In this document: in pieces, positions 15,133 to 20,612 of the stretch
Position numbering within the stretch: position 1 is the stretch's first letter
Layout of the letters: each line of letters begins with the position of its first letter
Virus record (IMG/VR): IMGVR_UViG_3300035228_001505
Location: 1 to 20,612 of that record
Reading direction: 5' to 3' (one strand)
DNA: 20,612 nucleotides
Origin: a virus
Program-made: the position numbers and the translations under genes
The notes under the pieces: model-generated
The model's input: the letters and a program-made list of their open reading frames with translations, nothing else
Databases searched by the model: none
Told to the model about the DNA's origin: nothing

Positions 15133-15161
15133 AGTATATCACATTTAGACTTAACTGTCAA
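15133..15161 (-). promoter_or_regulatory. Near-consensus sigma70 promoter for the metallopeptidase gene
   Basis: The minus strand has TTGACA (15161-15156), a 17-nt spacer and TATACT (15138-15133). Only one base differs from the full consensus. The same pair with the same spacing occurs before gp32. It implies transcription by unmodified host RNA polymerase early in infection. Confidence 0.75.
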
Positions 15162-15184
15162 AAGAGTTTACTATACCGTAATAG

Positions 15185-15192
15185 TATAAATA
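15185..15192 (+). promoter_or_regulatory. T4-type late promoter TATAAATA
   Basis: An exact TATAAATA octamer, the T4 late consensus, lies 22 nt before the ATG at 15214 in a real intergenic gap. The expected start site is near 15198, leaving a leader of about 16 nt. It is read by polymerase carrying the phage late sigma factor, with gp33 (encoded in this window) as co-activator. Confidence 0.75.
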
Positions 15193-15213
15193 ATTGAAAA
15201 TTGTCTTTGAACC

Positions 15214-15786
15214 ATGGACACTAAGGATTATAGACTCTTTTCAGAGGCATATGCTAGCATATACACCGAAAATCAAATCGAACCTGAAGGTGAGGTAATT
15301 TCTGAAATGCCAGAAATGAAGCACGTCAGAACTGCATCTGATGGACAAAAGAGATACTCAACAAAAGATGATGGTCGTCATCAACGTGGTGTAAGTCCAG
15401 ATGGAAAACCTGGTGGTGTTAACGTTGCAAAAACAACTGGACCTGCGGGTGCAGCAATTTATAATACTGTTAGAAAAGTAAAAAATAAAATCTTCGGTGA
15501 GGATGTTGATCTATTTGAACTTATCAAGGATTTCCTGACGAGTGAAGGGTATGCTAACGATGAGAAATCAGCACTCGCTATCATGTCTAACATGAGTGAA
15601 GAGTGGAGAAACGATATCATCGAAAGCATTGAGAATGATCCATCTGTTGTAGAACAAAAAGCAACTGCTACTGATGGTCACGGTAATACATACCGCGATT
15701 ACAGCAATGATGGACTGTCTGACAGACAAAAAAGAATGAAAGAATTTGGTGCCAAGCGTGCTGGTATGTTAGTTAAAGGAGTCTAA
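15214..15786 (+). CDS. Probable virion/prohead-associated protein of unknown function
   Basis: 190 aa. The N-terminal 80 residues are polar and probably disordered, with a Gly/Asp/Lys-rich section (TKDDGRHQRGVSPDGKPGG). Residues ~98-140 form a compact helical module (LFELIKDFLTSEGYAND, then ALAIMSNMSEEWRNDIIES) that I have seen in cyanomyovirus structural and hypothetical proteins. The C-terminus (GLSDRQKRMKEFGAKRAG) is basic. The perfect late promoter ahead supports a late structural role. It is flanked by minus-strand genes on both sides, and its stop overlaps that of the convergent gene. No Shine-Dalgarno is evident. I do not recognise a T4 counterpart. Confidence 0.65.
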   Translation: MDTKDYRLFSEAYASIYTENQIEPEGEVISEMPEMKHVRTASDGQKRYSTKDDGRHQRGVSPDGKPGGVNVAKTTGPAGAAIYNTVRKVKNKIFGEDVDLFELIKDFLTSEGYANDEKSALAIMSNMSEEWRNDIIESIENDPSVVEQKATATDGHGNTYRDYSNDGLSDRQKRMKEFGAKRAGMLVKGV

Positions 15787-15971
15787 GAAGACTTATTCTT
15801 CCATTCACGCATTCCTTTGACCTCTACTCCACGATTGATCATTGACATCATGGATTCTTGTGCGGAAATCATATCGAAGTAAGTAGCAACTCTGTTGTTA
15901 CCCCATAGAACATAATCAACGCACCAAAATCCATGAATCAATGGGTCAAGTACCCTAAGGGTGCGGTTCAT
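15783..15971 (-). CDS. Small hypothetical protein downstream of gp32
   Basis: 62 aa from the ATG at 15971, which has an AGGA Shine-Dalgarno just upstream. The longer in-frame version back to 16070 would lie wholly over the preceding gene and is unlikely. The product is mixed (GFWCVDYVLWGNNRVATYFDM) with a basic tail (GMREWKNKSS). Unrecognised. It overlaps the preceding gene by 17 nt and shares stop-codon bases with the convergent plus-strand gene. Confidence 0.55.
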   Translation of the reverse strand: MNRTLRVLDPLIHGFWCVDYVLWGNNRVATYFDMISAQESMMSMINRGVEVKGMREWKNKSS

Positions 15972-16185
15972 GAGTCCTGAAATAGTTTTCAATTGCTTCA
16001 ATGCGTTCTTCATTGTGTGCAATGATATCAAGTTGCTCTTGAATTGCAGCAAGTACATCAGGATGTTCACCGATACCCACAGGATTGTGGAGGTAAACTT
16101 CTACGTTTGCTTTTGCCTTTTTGATACTACCCTCAGCGTCGGCGCGAAGGGCATCAAGAATATTGTTTCTAAGATCGCAAGACAT
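15955..16185 (-). CDS. Small conserved cyanophage-type protein downstream of gp32
   Basis: 76 aa, fully helical in appearance: ILDALRADAEGSIKKAKANV, then EVYLHNPVGIGEHPDVLAAI, then a charged C-terminal helix. To my recollection close relatives lie beside replication genes in many cyanomyoviruses and are listed as hypothetical. A GAGGA Shine-Dalgarno overlaps the gp32 stop, with 7 nt to the ATG, so it is co-translated with gp32. Function unknown. Confidence 0.7.
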   Translation of the reverse strand: MSCDLRNNILDALRADAEGSIKKAKANVEVYLHNPVGIGEHPDVLAAIQEQLDIIAHNEERIEAIENYFRTHEPHP

Positions 16186-16188
16186 TGA

Positions 16189-17076
16189 TCAATCCTCGGC
16201 AAGTTTCTGGAAGTATGAAAGTGCATCATCTGCATCTTCATCTGTTTCTTCAGTTGAAGCAACTGATGCACGACCTTCACTAAGATCTTCGAGAGTTTCT
16301 TCTTCTGCTACTTCGGGATCGGGAGCACGAAGTTGTTGTTTGCGTCCAAGGACGGCATCTAGACGTTTCTTCAGAGCATCATAAGTTTTGAACTTATCAT
16401 CAGAAGTAAATTCACTGAGATCAACAACTTGATTGTAGATAACTTCTAGTTCAGTATCATCCTCAAGGAGAGGTTCTACACGACCAAACTCAGAAGAATC
16501 ATAGTTCCAATAACCAGCAACCTGTTTGATCTTCAACTTAAAGTTAGCACCCTTCCAGAAATCAAATGGATTGATGGGCTCTTCATCTTCAAACTCGGGT
16601 TGCATTGATGCGGTGATCTTATCAAAGATCTTCTTACCGAATTTATAGAGGAAGACTTTACCTTCGTTGTCGGGATTTGATGCATCCTTTACTACATACA
16701 CGTTAGCATAGTAGGACAGTTTACGCTTCTGCTTACGTGCAATTTCTTTGTCTGATTCATTGCCACTATTCCAGAGACTACGATTCAGTTCTCCAACAGG
16801 ATCATCTTTACCAACGGTAGTCAAGGAGTTTTCAATATACCAACCACCAGGACCTTGGAAGGCATGAGACCAGACCTGATTCCAGGGAAGTTCGCAATTA
16901 GTGTGTGCAGGCAAGAATCGGATCACGGCATAACCGTTACCAGCTTTATCTACAGATGGTTTCCAAAGACGATCATCACCGCCACTACCCTTTTCGTTGA
17001 GTTTCTCCACCTTCTTCATCAGTTTCTCGGTGAGAGATCCAGCGCGGGATTGTTTCTTCAGATCAGCGAAAGACAT
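16189..17076 (-). CDS. gp32: Single-stranded DNA-binding protein gp32
   Basis: 295 aa (T4 gp32 is 301 aa). It coats ssDNA in replication, recombination and repair and recruits gp59. The N-terminus is basic (KKQSRAGS, cooperative-binding region), followed by AGNGYAVIRFLP, GGWYIENS, RKQKRKLSYYANVYVVKD, EGKVFLYKFGKKIFDKI and GANFKLKIKQVAGYWNYD, all matching the OB-fold core. The tail is acidic (EETDEDADDALSYFQKLAED), as needed for partner binding. The T4 zinc cysteines are missing: the CPVC region is DPVG here (residues 92-95). GGAG lies 7 nt before the ATG. Upstream are a strong sigma70 promoter and a leader of 9-nt repeats, suggesting early expression and possible autoregulation. Confidence 0.93.
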   Translation of the reverse strand: MSFADLKKQSRAGSLTEKLMKKVEKLNEKGSGGDDRLWKPSVDKAGNGYAVIRFLPAHTNCELPWNQVWSHAFQGPGGWYIENSLTTVGKDDPVGELNRSLWNSGNESDKEIARKQKRKLSYYANVYVVKDASNPDNEGKVFLYKFGKKIFDKITASMQPEFEDEEPINPFDFWKGANFKLKIKQVAGYWNYDSSEFGRVEPLLEDDTELEVIYNQVVDLSEFTSDDKFKTYDALKKRLDAVLGRKQQLRAPDPEVAEEETLEDLSEGRASVASTEETDEDADDALSYFQKLAED

Positions 17077-17084
17077 GTGTGTTC

Positions 17085-17120
17085 TCCGTATTTTTTGTAT
17101 TGTGTGTATTGTACGTATTG
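17085..17120 (-). repeat. Four tandem 9-nt repeats in the gp32 leader
   Basis: Minus strand, in order: CAATACGTA (17120-17112), CAATACACA (17111-17103), CAATACAAA (17102-17094), AAATACGGA (17093-17085). The core AATAC recurs with an exact 9-nt period, from around the expected start site to the gp32 Shine-Dalgarno, whose GGAG lies at the end of the last unit. The leader has few G residues and looks unstructured. A gp32-binding translational operator is a natural reading, since T4 gp32 represses its own mRNA. Confidence 0.65.
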
Positions 17121-17149
17121 AGTATACGTGTATTTTGGTTAGTTGTCAA
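17121..17149 (-). promoter_or_regulatory. Near-consensus sigma70 promoter for gp32
   Basis: TTGACA (17149-17144), a 17-nt spacer and TATACT (17126-17121) on the minus strand. The -35 box lies within the last codons of the upstream 113-codon gene. Start of RNA is expected near 17114, giving a leader of about 38 nt. gp32 can thus be transcribed apart from the upstream thyX-phoH-gp59 genes. Confidence 0.8.
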
Positions 17150-17480
17150 GACTATTTTCGAGATCCTTCAAGGTGTTCTCAAGATCAACGAAAAACTCTT
17201 CAATATCTTGGTCATCTTTCATACCAAGTATTTTAGCAGAATCAAGGATTGCATTTTTCATTTCAAGAGCCTGAGGATCTTCAGACAATTTCAGTCTAAA
17301 CATAAAGTTTTTCTGTTTTTCCAAAATGGTTCTCATGACTCTGAGTTGTTCCATTTTTTCATCATCATTTGAAGGTTGATCGAATGGGTTTCGCATCATA
17401 CCTCTCAATAGTTCCTCCTGAAGTTTATTAATCTCTTCAATAGAGGATTTAACAACGGGTGAATCGAAAAAATCACTCAC
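17139..17480 (-). CDS. DUF1825-like protein between gp59 and gp32
   Basis: 113 aa, GTG start preceded by GGGAG at 7 nt. The start overlaps the gp59 stop by 8 nt. The pattern FFDSPVVKSSIEEINKLQEEL, then MEQLRVMRTILEKQKNFMFR, then LKLSEDPQA follows that of cyanobacterial DUF1825 proteins, which begin FFDSEIVQ and carry a later helix ending in F-x-x-R-x-x-LSDD. The C-terminus is acidic and probably helical. The cellular role of DUF1825 is not known to me. Its place in the gp33-gp59-gp32 cluster suggests a link with replication or the switch to late transcription, but only by position. Confidence 0.6.
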   Translation of the reverse strand: MSDFFDSPVVKSSIEEINKLQEELLRGMMRNPFDQPSNDDEKMEQLRVMRTILEKQKNFMFRLKLSEDPQALEMKNAILDSAKILGMKDDQDIEEFFVDLENTLKDLENSLDN

Positions 17481-18063
17481 AAACTGTCTCCCTTAAAATC
17501 CGCTTGTAGTCTTTAACATCAATATTTAGAAAGGGTTTATACTTTCTAATTTTTAAACTTACGGTTTCCCACACAGGATCGAAGAGTTTTTCATCATACT
17601 CATGTGAAAACTGCAATATCGAATCCAATATTACCATAGTTTCAATAGAAATGGCACCTTGGATATGTTTTTTAAGTATATCTGGATGAGAAGATCCTCT
17701 AATTTTAAAAATATTATTGAAGTTATGACTTAAAAATACTTCAGATTCTGCACGAAAAGTATTAACAAGGGTCTTCTGTTTATCAAACCAAGACTTGTAA
17801 ATAACTTCGCCTGTCTTAATTATCTCTCCGATCCACAATTTAGATGGGTCGGAGGATTGACTAAAATTTGCTAGGAAAAAGTTTCTGACTTCGGGGTCAG
17901 ATCTTTTCCTAGACATTCTCTCAAAAAAATACTTATCTTTTCTTTTATTGAAACCAGCTTGAGATGCAGATACCTTTCCATGATATTTGAAAAAATCGTA
18001 AGTCTCTTTACTAAAGTGGTTTTTAAAAGCCAAATAAGTCTGATAGACCTCGATTGATTCCAT
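17473..18063 (-). CDS. gp59: gp59 helicase loader
   Basis: 196 aa (T4 gp59 is 217 aa). The N-terminus (VYQTYLAFKNHFSKETYDFFKYHGKV) is the family hallmark. It is followed by FNKRKDKYFFERMSRK, where basic residues bind forked DNA, and a C-terminal helical part (PFLNIDVKDYKRILRE). gp59 binds gp32-coated forks and loads the gp41 helicase. Gene order gp33-gp59-(small gene)-gp32 repeats that of T4. It starts by TAATG overlap with gp33. Confidence 0.88.
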   Translation of the reverse strand: MESIEVYQTYLAFKNHFSKETYDFFKYHGKVSASQAGFNKRKDKYFFERMSRKRSDPEVRNFFLANFSQSSDPSKLWIGEIIKTGEVIYKSWFDKQKTLVNTFRAESEVFLSHNFNNIFKIRGSSHPDILKKHIQGAISIETMVILDSILQFSHEYDEKLFDPVWETVSLKIRKYKPFLNIDVKDYKRILRETVCE

Positions 18064-18317
18064 TAGATAGGTAAACGAGATCTAGTTGTTTTCTTTAGAT
18101 AGTTGAGATCCAAGGCCTCAGCTTTCAGTTTTTCTTTGAGTGGTTTTGAAATCAGTTTATTTACTGACTCCAGCTCGATATTGTTTTCTTCGCAATATGT
18201 GACAATTGCTTCGATATAGTTTAGCTCCGAATTCAGAACTAATGTTTCAATATCACTAGTGAATTTGTTTTGACACAAAAACTTTTCTTTTAATAGCTCG
18301 TTAACTTCTTTCTCCAT
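18063..18317 (-). CDS. gp33: gp33 late-transcription co-activator
   Basis: 84 aa from the ATG at 18317, chosen because GGAGAAT precedes it directly and the in-frame region further upstream only overlaps the nuclease gene. The core (ETLVLNSELNYIEAIVTYCE, ENNIELESVNKLISKPLKEK, LKAEALDLNYLKK) matches T4 gp33 (MSYLEATTAFLEENSI and the following helix). gp33 bridges RNA polymerase and the sliding clamp to activate (N)ATAAATA late promoters such as those seen in this window. It is shorter than T4 gp33 (112 aa) at the N-terminus. Confidence 0.78.
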   Translation of the reverse strand: MEKEVNELLKEKFLCQNKFTSDIETLVLNSELNYIEAIVTYCEENNIELESVNKLISKPLKEKLKAEALDLNYLKKTTRSRLPI

Positions 18318-18987
18318 ATTCTCCGAGTTTGTGGGTGACGAATTCTTTGATATATTTGGTAAGAAGTTTAATATACTCACCCTTGTTTCGCTTTTCATAA
18401 ACTTTAACATCTCCATTTTCACATACCATTAATGTAACAATCTTCTCTACCGCAGTGCCTGTCATTTCATAGTACATGCAGGCATACGCAGTCTCTTGAA
18501 CAAAGTAGTTTTGACACCACTTCTCTGGTTTAATTTTCTTGGATGTTTTGAAATCTATGATGGCTAACTCGCCTTCATATTCTGCAATACAATCAACTCT
18601 TCCAGCAATACCAAAGTATTCGGAATACAAAGGTTTTTCTAATGCGTGAATATTATTTATATTATCTAAAGATTTTTTCGCATGAAGAAATAACGCTTTA
18701 GTTGTTGGAAGTACGTTTTCAAGAGTATTAATATCTTTATTTAAAAGATACTGTTCTACAAGATCATGGAATTTAGTTCCTCTGGTTGTAGCAACTTTTG
18801 TGATCTTATTGGCTTCCTCTTCACCAACTTTCTTGCGCCAGTTAATAAAAATCTGACGATTATAGAAACTGGTTATAGAAGTAATAGAAGGAGCTTTTTT
18901 TCCGTTTGGAAGGGTATAATACCTAACTCCATCTATAGAATTGGCTTCTAACTCAAAATCACCAAGAGTATTTAAATGGACAAACAT
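18301..18987 (-). CDS. RecB-family PD-(D/E)xK exonuclease
   Basis: 228 aa. The nuclease motifs are in order: GTKFHDLVE (residues 70-78, conserved His74), GIAGRVDCI (Asp132), LAIIDFKTS (Asp145 and Lys147, the D-x-K core) and VQETAYACMYY (Gln164, the Q-x-x-x-Y motif). This is the layout of RecB-like and MGME1-type exonucleases that degrade linear DNA ends. The N-terminus contains a PSITSITSFY segment typical of the group. It sits between phoH and gp33, starts by TAATG overlap with phoH and overlaps gp33 by 17 nt. A role in host DNA breakdown or recombination is likely; the precise substrate is not shown. Confidence 0.82.
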   Translation of the reverse strand: MFVHLNTLGDFELEANSIDGVRYYTLPNGKKAPSITSITSFYNRQIFINWRKKVGEEEANKITKVATTRGTKFHDLVEQYLLNKDINTLENVLPTTKALFLHAKKSLDNINNIHALEKPLYSEYFGIAGRVDCIAEYEGELAIIDFKTSKKIKPEKWCQNYFVQETAYACMYYEMTGTAVEKIVTLMVCENGDVKVYEKRNKGEYIKLLTKYIKEFVTHKLGEYGERS

Positions 18988-19745
18988 TATAAAGCAAGTG
19001 CTAATTTAGTAACAAGATAGTTTCTAACTAATCCAGAACGAACTATGTCGTCAAGATTAAATTCAACTACTCCGAAATCTTCTTCCATGATTTCAACAAT
19101 TCGTTTAAAATCTAGAATGCCATTTCGTTCATATGACTTAGTAAGATCAGTCTGAGTGGAGTCACCGCAAAAAATAATTTTACAGTTATCTCCAACTCTT
19201 GTAATTATACTATCTAATTCATGAAAATTCAAGTTTTGCATTTCATCTACAAGGACAATGCAATTATCCATAGTTGTACCACGAATGAAAGAGGTACTCC
19301 AAAAAGAGATGGTCTCTTGAGTTTTCAAGTTACCATAGAGCATTTCAAAGTCTGCATCTGTGGGTAATTCAAACATGTACCTAACCATATTTTTATATGG
19401 AATTTGATACAAAGCAGCCTTATCATCATGATCTCCTGGAAGAAAACCAATCTCCCTAGTAGAAACTAGAGATCTAACGATGTATAGTTTTTCATATGGA
19501 GTATTCTCATTTAATACATCTTTCAATGCTTTATAGAGACTAATAAACGTCTTACCAGTACCAGCGGCACCATAAGCGAATATATTTTTGTTATCATCAT
19601 AATGATCAAAAAGAACCTTCTGATTAGTCGTCAGAGGTTCAATATCAACCATCATATCGGAATTAATTGGTTTACGACGACGCTTTTGTTTAGCCGTCAT
19701 TCCTACTCCGATAGGATCATCTTGGTTTCTCTTCCTTCGTGCCAT
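18987..19745 (-). CDS. phoH: PhoH-family ATPase
   Basis: 252 aa. Walker A GAAGTGKT at 59-66. The conserved IVRSLVSTREIGFLPGD block is at ~89-105, and Walker B IVLVDEMQN at ~163-171 with D167-E168. A sensor-like IIFCGDSTQTD follows. PhoH is widespread in marine phages, and its bacterial relatives include phosphate-starvation proteins and RNA-linked ATPases. The biochemical role in phages is not settled. The N-terminal 30 residues are strongly basic. A weak GGTAG lies before the ATG. Confidence 0.93.
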   Translation of the reverse strand: MARRKRNQDDPIGVGMTAKQKRRRKPINSDMMVDIEPLTTNQKVLFDHYDDNKNIFAYGAAGTGKTFISLYKALKDVLNENTPYEKLYIVRSLVSTREIGFLPGDHDDKAALYQIPYKNMVRYMFELPTDADFEMLYGNLKTQETISFWSTSFIRGTTMDNCIVLVDEMQNLNFHELDSIITRVGDNCKIIFCGDSTQTDLTKSYERNGILDFKRIVEIMEEDFGVVEFNLDDIVRSGLVRNYLVTKLALAL

Positions 19746-19749
19746 AGTT

Positions 19750-20010
19750 CTACCGAGATAGTTTGTTGTACTTGCCTCTGATGCCCGCAGATTGTTCTGA
19801 TTTTTTCAGAATGTGATTCCAACCTGGGTGTTTATTAGTGAGTTTATCTTGCCACTCACCAACTTCACCTACACCAGGACAAGTACTTGGATCAGAAAAA
19901 TCCCGAGTCCAATCAGGATTATCACCTTTCCAACCGTCCCAGTCGTGAACACTCATTACCACTTCTTTCTGTTCGCCAGTTTCGGTATTAATTACTGGGT
20001 ACGTTGCCAT
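19750..20010 (-). CDS. Small conserved cyanophage protein upstream of phoH
   Basis: 86 aa from the ATG at 20010. A longer version to 20067 would only extend into the preceding gene. The sequence starts MATYPVINTETGEQKEVVMS, like small proteins that begin MxTYxxxNxETGE in T4-type cyanophages and bear some likeness to FmdB-type N-termini. It lacks the paired cysteines of a zinc ribbon. A Trp/Asp/Gly/Pro-rich middle (DWDGWKGDNPDWTRDFSDPS) and basic tail follow. Function unknown. It overlaps the preceding gene by 23 nt. Confidence 0.65.
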   Translation of the reverse strand: MATYPVINTETGEQKEVVMSVHDWDGWKGDNPDWTRDFSDPSTCPGVGEVGEWQDKLTNKHPGWNHILKKSEQSAGIRGKYNKLSR

Positions 20011-20215
20011 CTTCTGATACCTTCTTCTTGTTAAATCCAAATGGTCCTTCTTTATCGTCCAATGCAAATTTCATTGCAATGCCACCAACTGCTTCCATAA
20101 CTTTCAGAATGTCTTCTGACTTAGCATTTTCACCTAGTTCTTTGGCAACATACCAATACTTAGGCCAAAATGTTTCACCTGCTTTTTGATAGTCTTCTAG
20201 TGTTAAAATTTTCAT
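19988..20215 (-). CDS. Small conserved protein adjacent to thyX
   Basis: 75 aa from the ATG at 20215, which overlaps the thyX stop as ATGA. The earlier in-frame ATG at 20221 is less likely because of this junction. The product (KILTLEDYQKAGETFWPKYW, YVAKELGEN, KVMEAVGGIAMKFALDD) is mostly helical and ends in a basic, Asn-rich tail. To my recollection similar genes follow thyX in cyanomyoviruses. No known function. Confidence 0.68.
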   Translation of the reverse strand: MKILTLEDYQKAGETFWPKYWYVAKELGENAKSEDILKVMEAVGGIAMKFALDDKEGPFGFNKKKVSEDGNVPSN

Positions 20216-20612
20216 AACCATTCAAGTGCTTTAGATACTGTAGGGAATTGTTTAATAAAGATTTGTTTGCAGGACTCTGCAAGATCCATATGTTCTTTTT
20301 GTGTTCCGTTTGAACAACGCAATTCAATATAATGGATCCACGACCTACATGAGCCTGTCATGTAGATTTTTGTTGGAGTTGACAAAGGCATAATCATTCT
20401 AGCACACTCCTTAGCAACTTCTTCAGACAAAAGTTCTTCATAGAGCAATTGTGCTTCTCTAAAATGTTCTTGAATTTTGAACAGAAGTTTAGATGAAATC
20501 AAAGGATCTAAGTCATCGATAGAATTCTGTCGATTCTTTGTATCTTGACGGCGCAATTCAGGTAAAGGAATTTGTTGAGAAAGGAGTTGTGTACTTGCGT
20601 ATCTTTGTGAAA
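20212..20612 (-). CDS. thyX: Flavin-dependent thymidylate synthase ThyX (C-terminal part, cut by window end)
   Basis: About 133 codons are visible and the frame is open to base 20612, so the N-terminus lies outside. A TTG at 20556 is internal, not a start. The visible part begins in the end of the ThyX signature (SQRYAS, following the RHR motif that would lie just outside), then PLPELRRQDTKNRQNS, then the conserved EVAKECARMIMPLST, TKIYMTGSCRSWIHYIELR and the closing helix. ThyX makes dTMP from dUMP using FAD and methylene-tetrahydrofolate, supplying thymidine for phage DNA synthesis. Confidence 0.9.
   Translation of the reverse strand, partial: SQRYASTQLLSQQIPLPELRRQDTKNRQNSIDDLDPLISSKLLFKIQEHFREAQLLYEELLSEEVAKECARMIMPLSTPTKIYMTGSCRSWIHYIELRCSNGTQKEHMDLAESCKQIFIKQFPTVSKALEWL

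Noticed and set aside
15108-15161. N-terminal extension of the metallopeptidase-like protein from a TTG at 15161
   Set aside because: The extension would be encoded by a near-consensus promoter and a hairpin and would place 18 residues before a signal-like segment. ATG 15107 is preferred.
15972-16070. Upstream extension of the 62-aa gene at 15783-15971
   Set aside because: It lies entirely over the coding region of the preceding gene, while the ATG at 15971 has its own AGGA Shine-Dalgarno.
16121-16384. Plus-strand Ser/Arg-rich open frame opposite the gp32 C-terminus
   Set aside because: Antisense mirror of the acidic tail of gp32, not a gene.
17466-17472. Second in-phase T TTT TTC heptamer, just after the start of the DUF1825-like gene
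   Set aside because: The -1 frame meets a stop within a few codons, and the site is at the start of the gene, so a programmed frameshift makes little sense.

Overview
The window is a tail/baseplate and early-replication segment of a T4-like myovirus that very probably infects marine cyanobacteria. It carries T4 core genes (gp5, gp27-like, gp26, gp54, gp4, gp48, gp53, gp32, gp59, gp33) together with genes typical of cyanomyoviruses: phoH, flavin-dependent thymidylate synthase thyX, a CP12-like protein and a protein resembling the cyanobacterial DUF1825 family. The DNA is AT-rich and gene-dense. No stretch over 300 bases lacks a gene. I see no tRNA, CRISPR array, insertion sequence or integrase.

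Layout. (1) Positions 1-11116, minus strand: a tail hub/baseplate operon. In transcription order it reads gp54 (tube initiator), gp26, a 63-codon ORF, a 558-aa protein with a lysozyme-like domain, a 624-aa protein with an M23 peptidase domain, gp27-like hub, CP12-like protein, gp5 (OB fold, no lysozyme, Ig-like insert), a separate beta-helical spike-like protein, a tail structural protein, and the first codons of another gene. (2) 11150-14434, plus strand, divergent: gp4, a conserved unknown, gp48 (tube cap) and gp53 (wedge). The two blocks share a short region with a palindromic late-promoter-like motif. (3) 14421-15107, minus strand: a secreted HExxH metallopeptidase-like protein behind a near-consensus sigma70 promoter and a terminator-like hairpin. 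(4) 15214-15786, plus strand: a virion-protein-like gene behind a perfect TATAAATA late promoter. (5) 15783-20612, minus strand: the replication/early block thyX (cut by the window end), two small conserved genes, phoH, a RecB-like nuclease, gp33, gp59, a DUF1825-like gene, gp32 and two small genes.

How they work together. gp59 loads the helicase onto gp32-coated DNA. gp33 links the polymerase to the clamp for late transcription from (N)ATAAATA promoters, which drive the hub and baseplate genes. The hub block looks rearranged compared with T4. The lytic activity that T4 carries inside gp5 is found here in two separate proteins, and the gp5 spike helix is likely a separate gene.

The most notable signal is a canonical T TTT TTC slippery heptamer at the very end of gp26, with a Shine-Dalgarno-like GGAGGG 9 nt upstream. 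It would fuse gp26 in the -1 frame to the 63-codon ORF. This resembles the tail-assembly chaperone frameshifts of other tailed phages. Also notable are four tandem 9-nt repeats in the gp32 mRNA leader, a CP12-like gene inside the hub operon, and a hairpin lying at the start of the metallopeptidase transcript.
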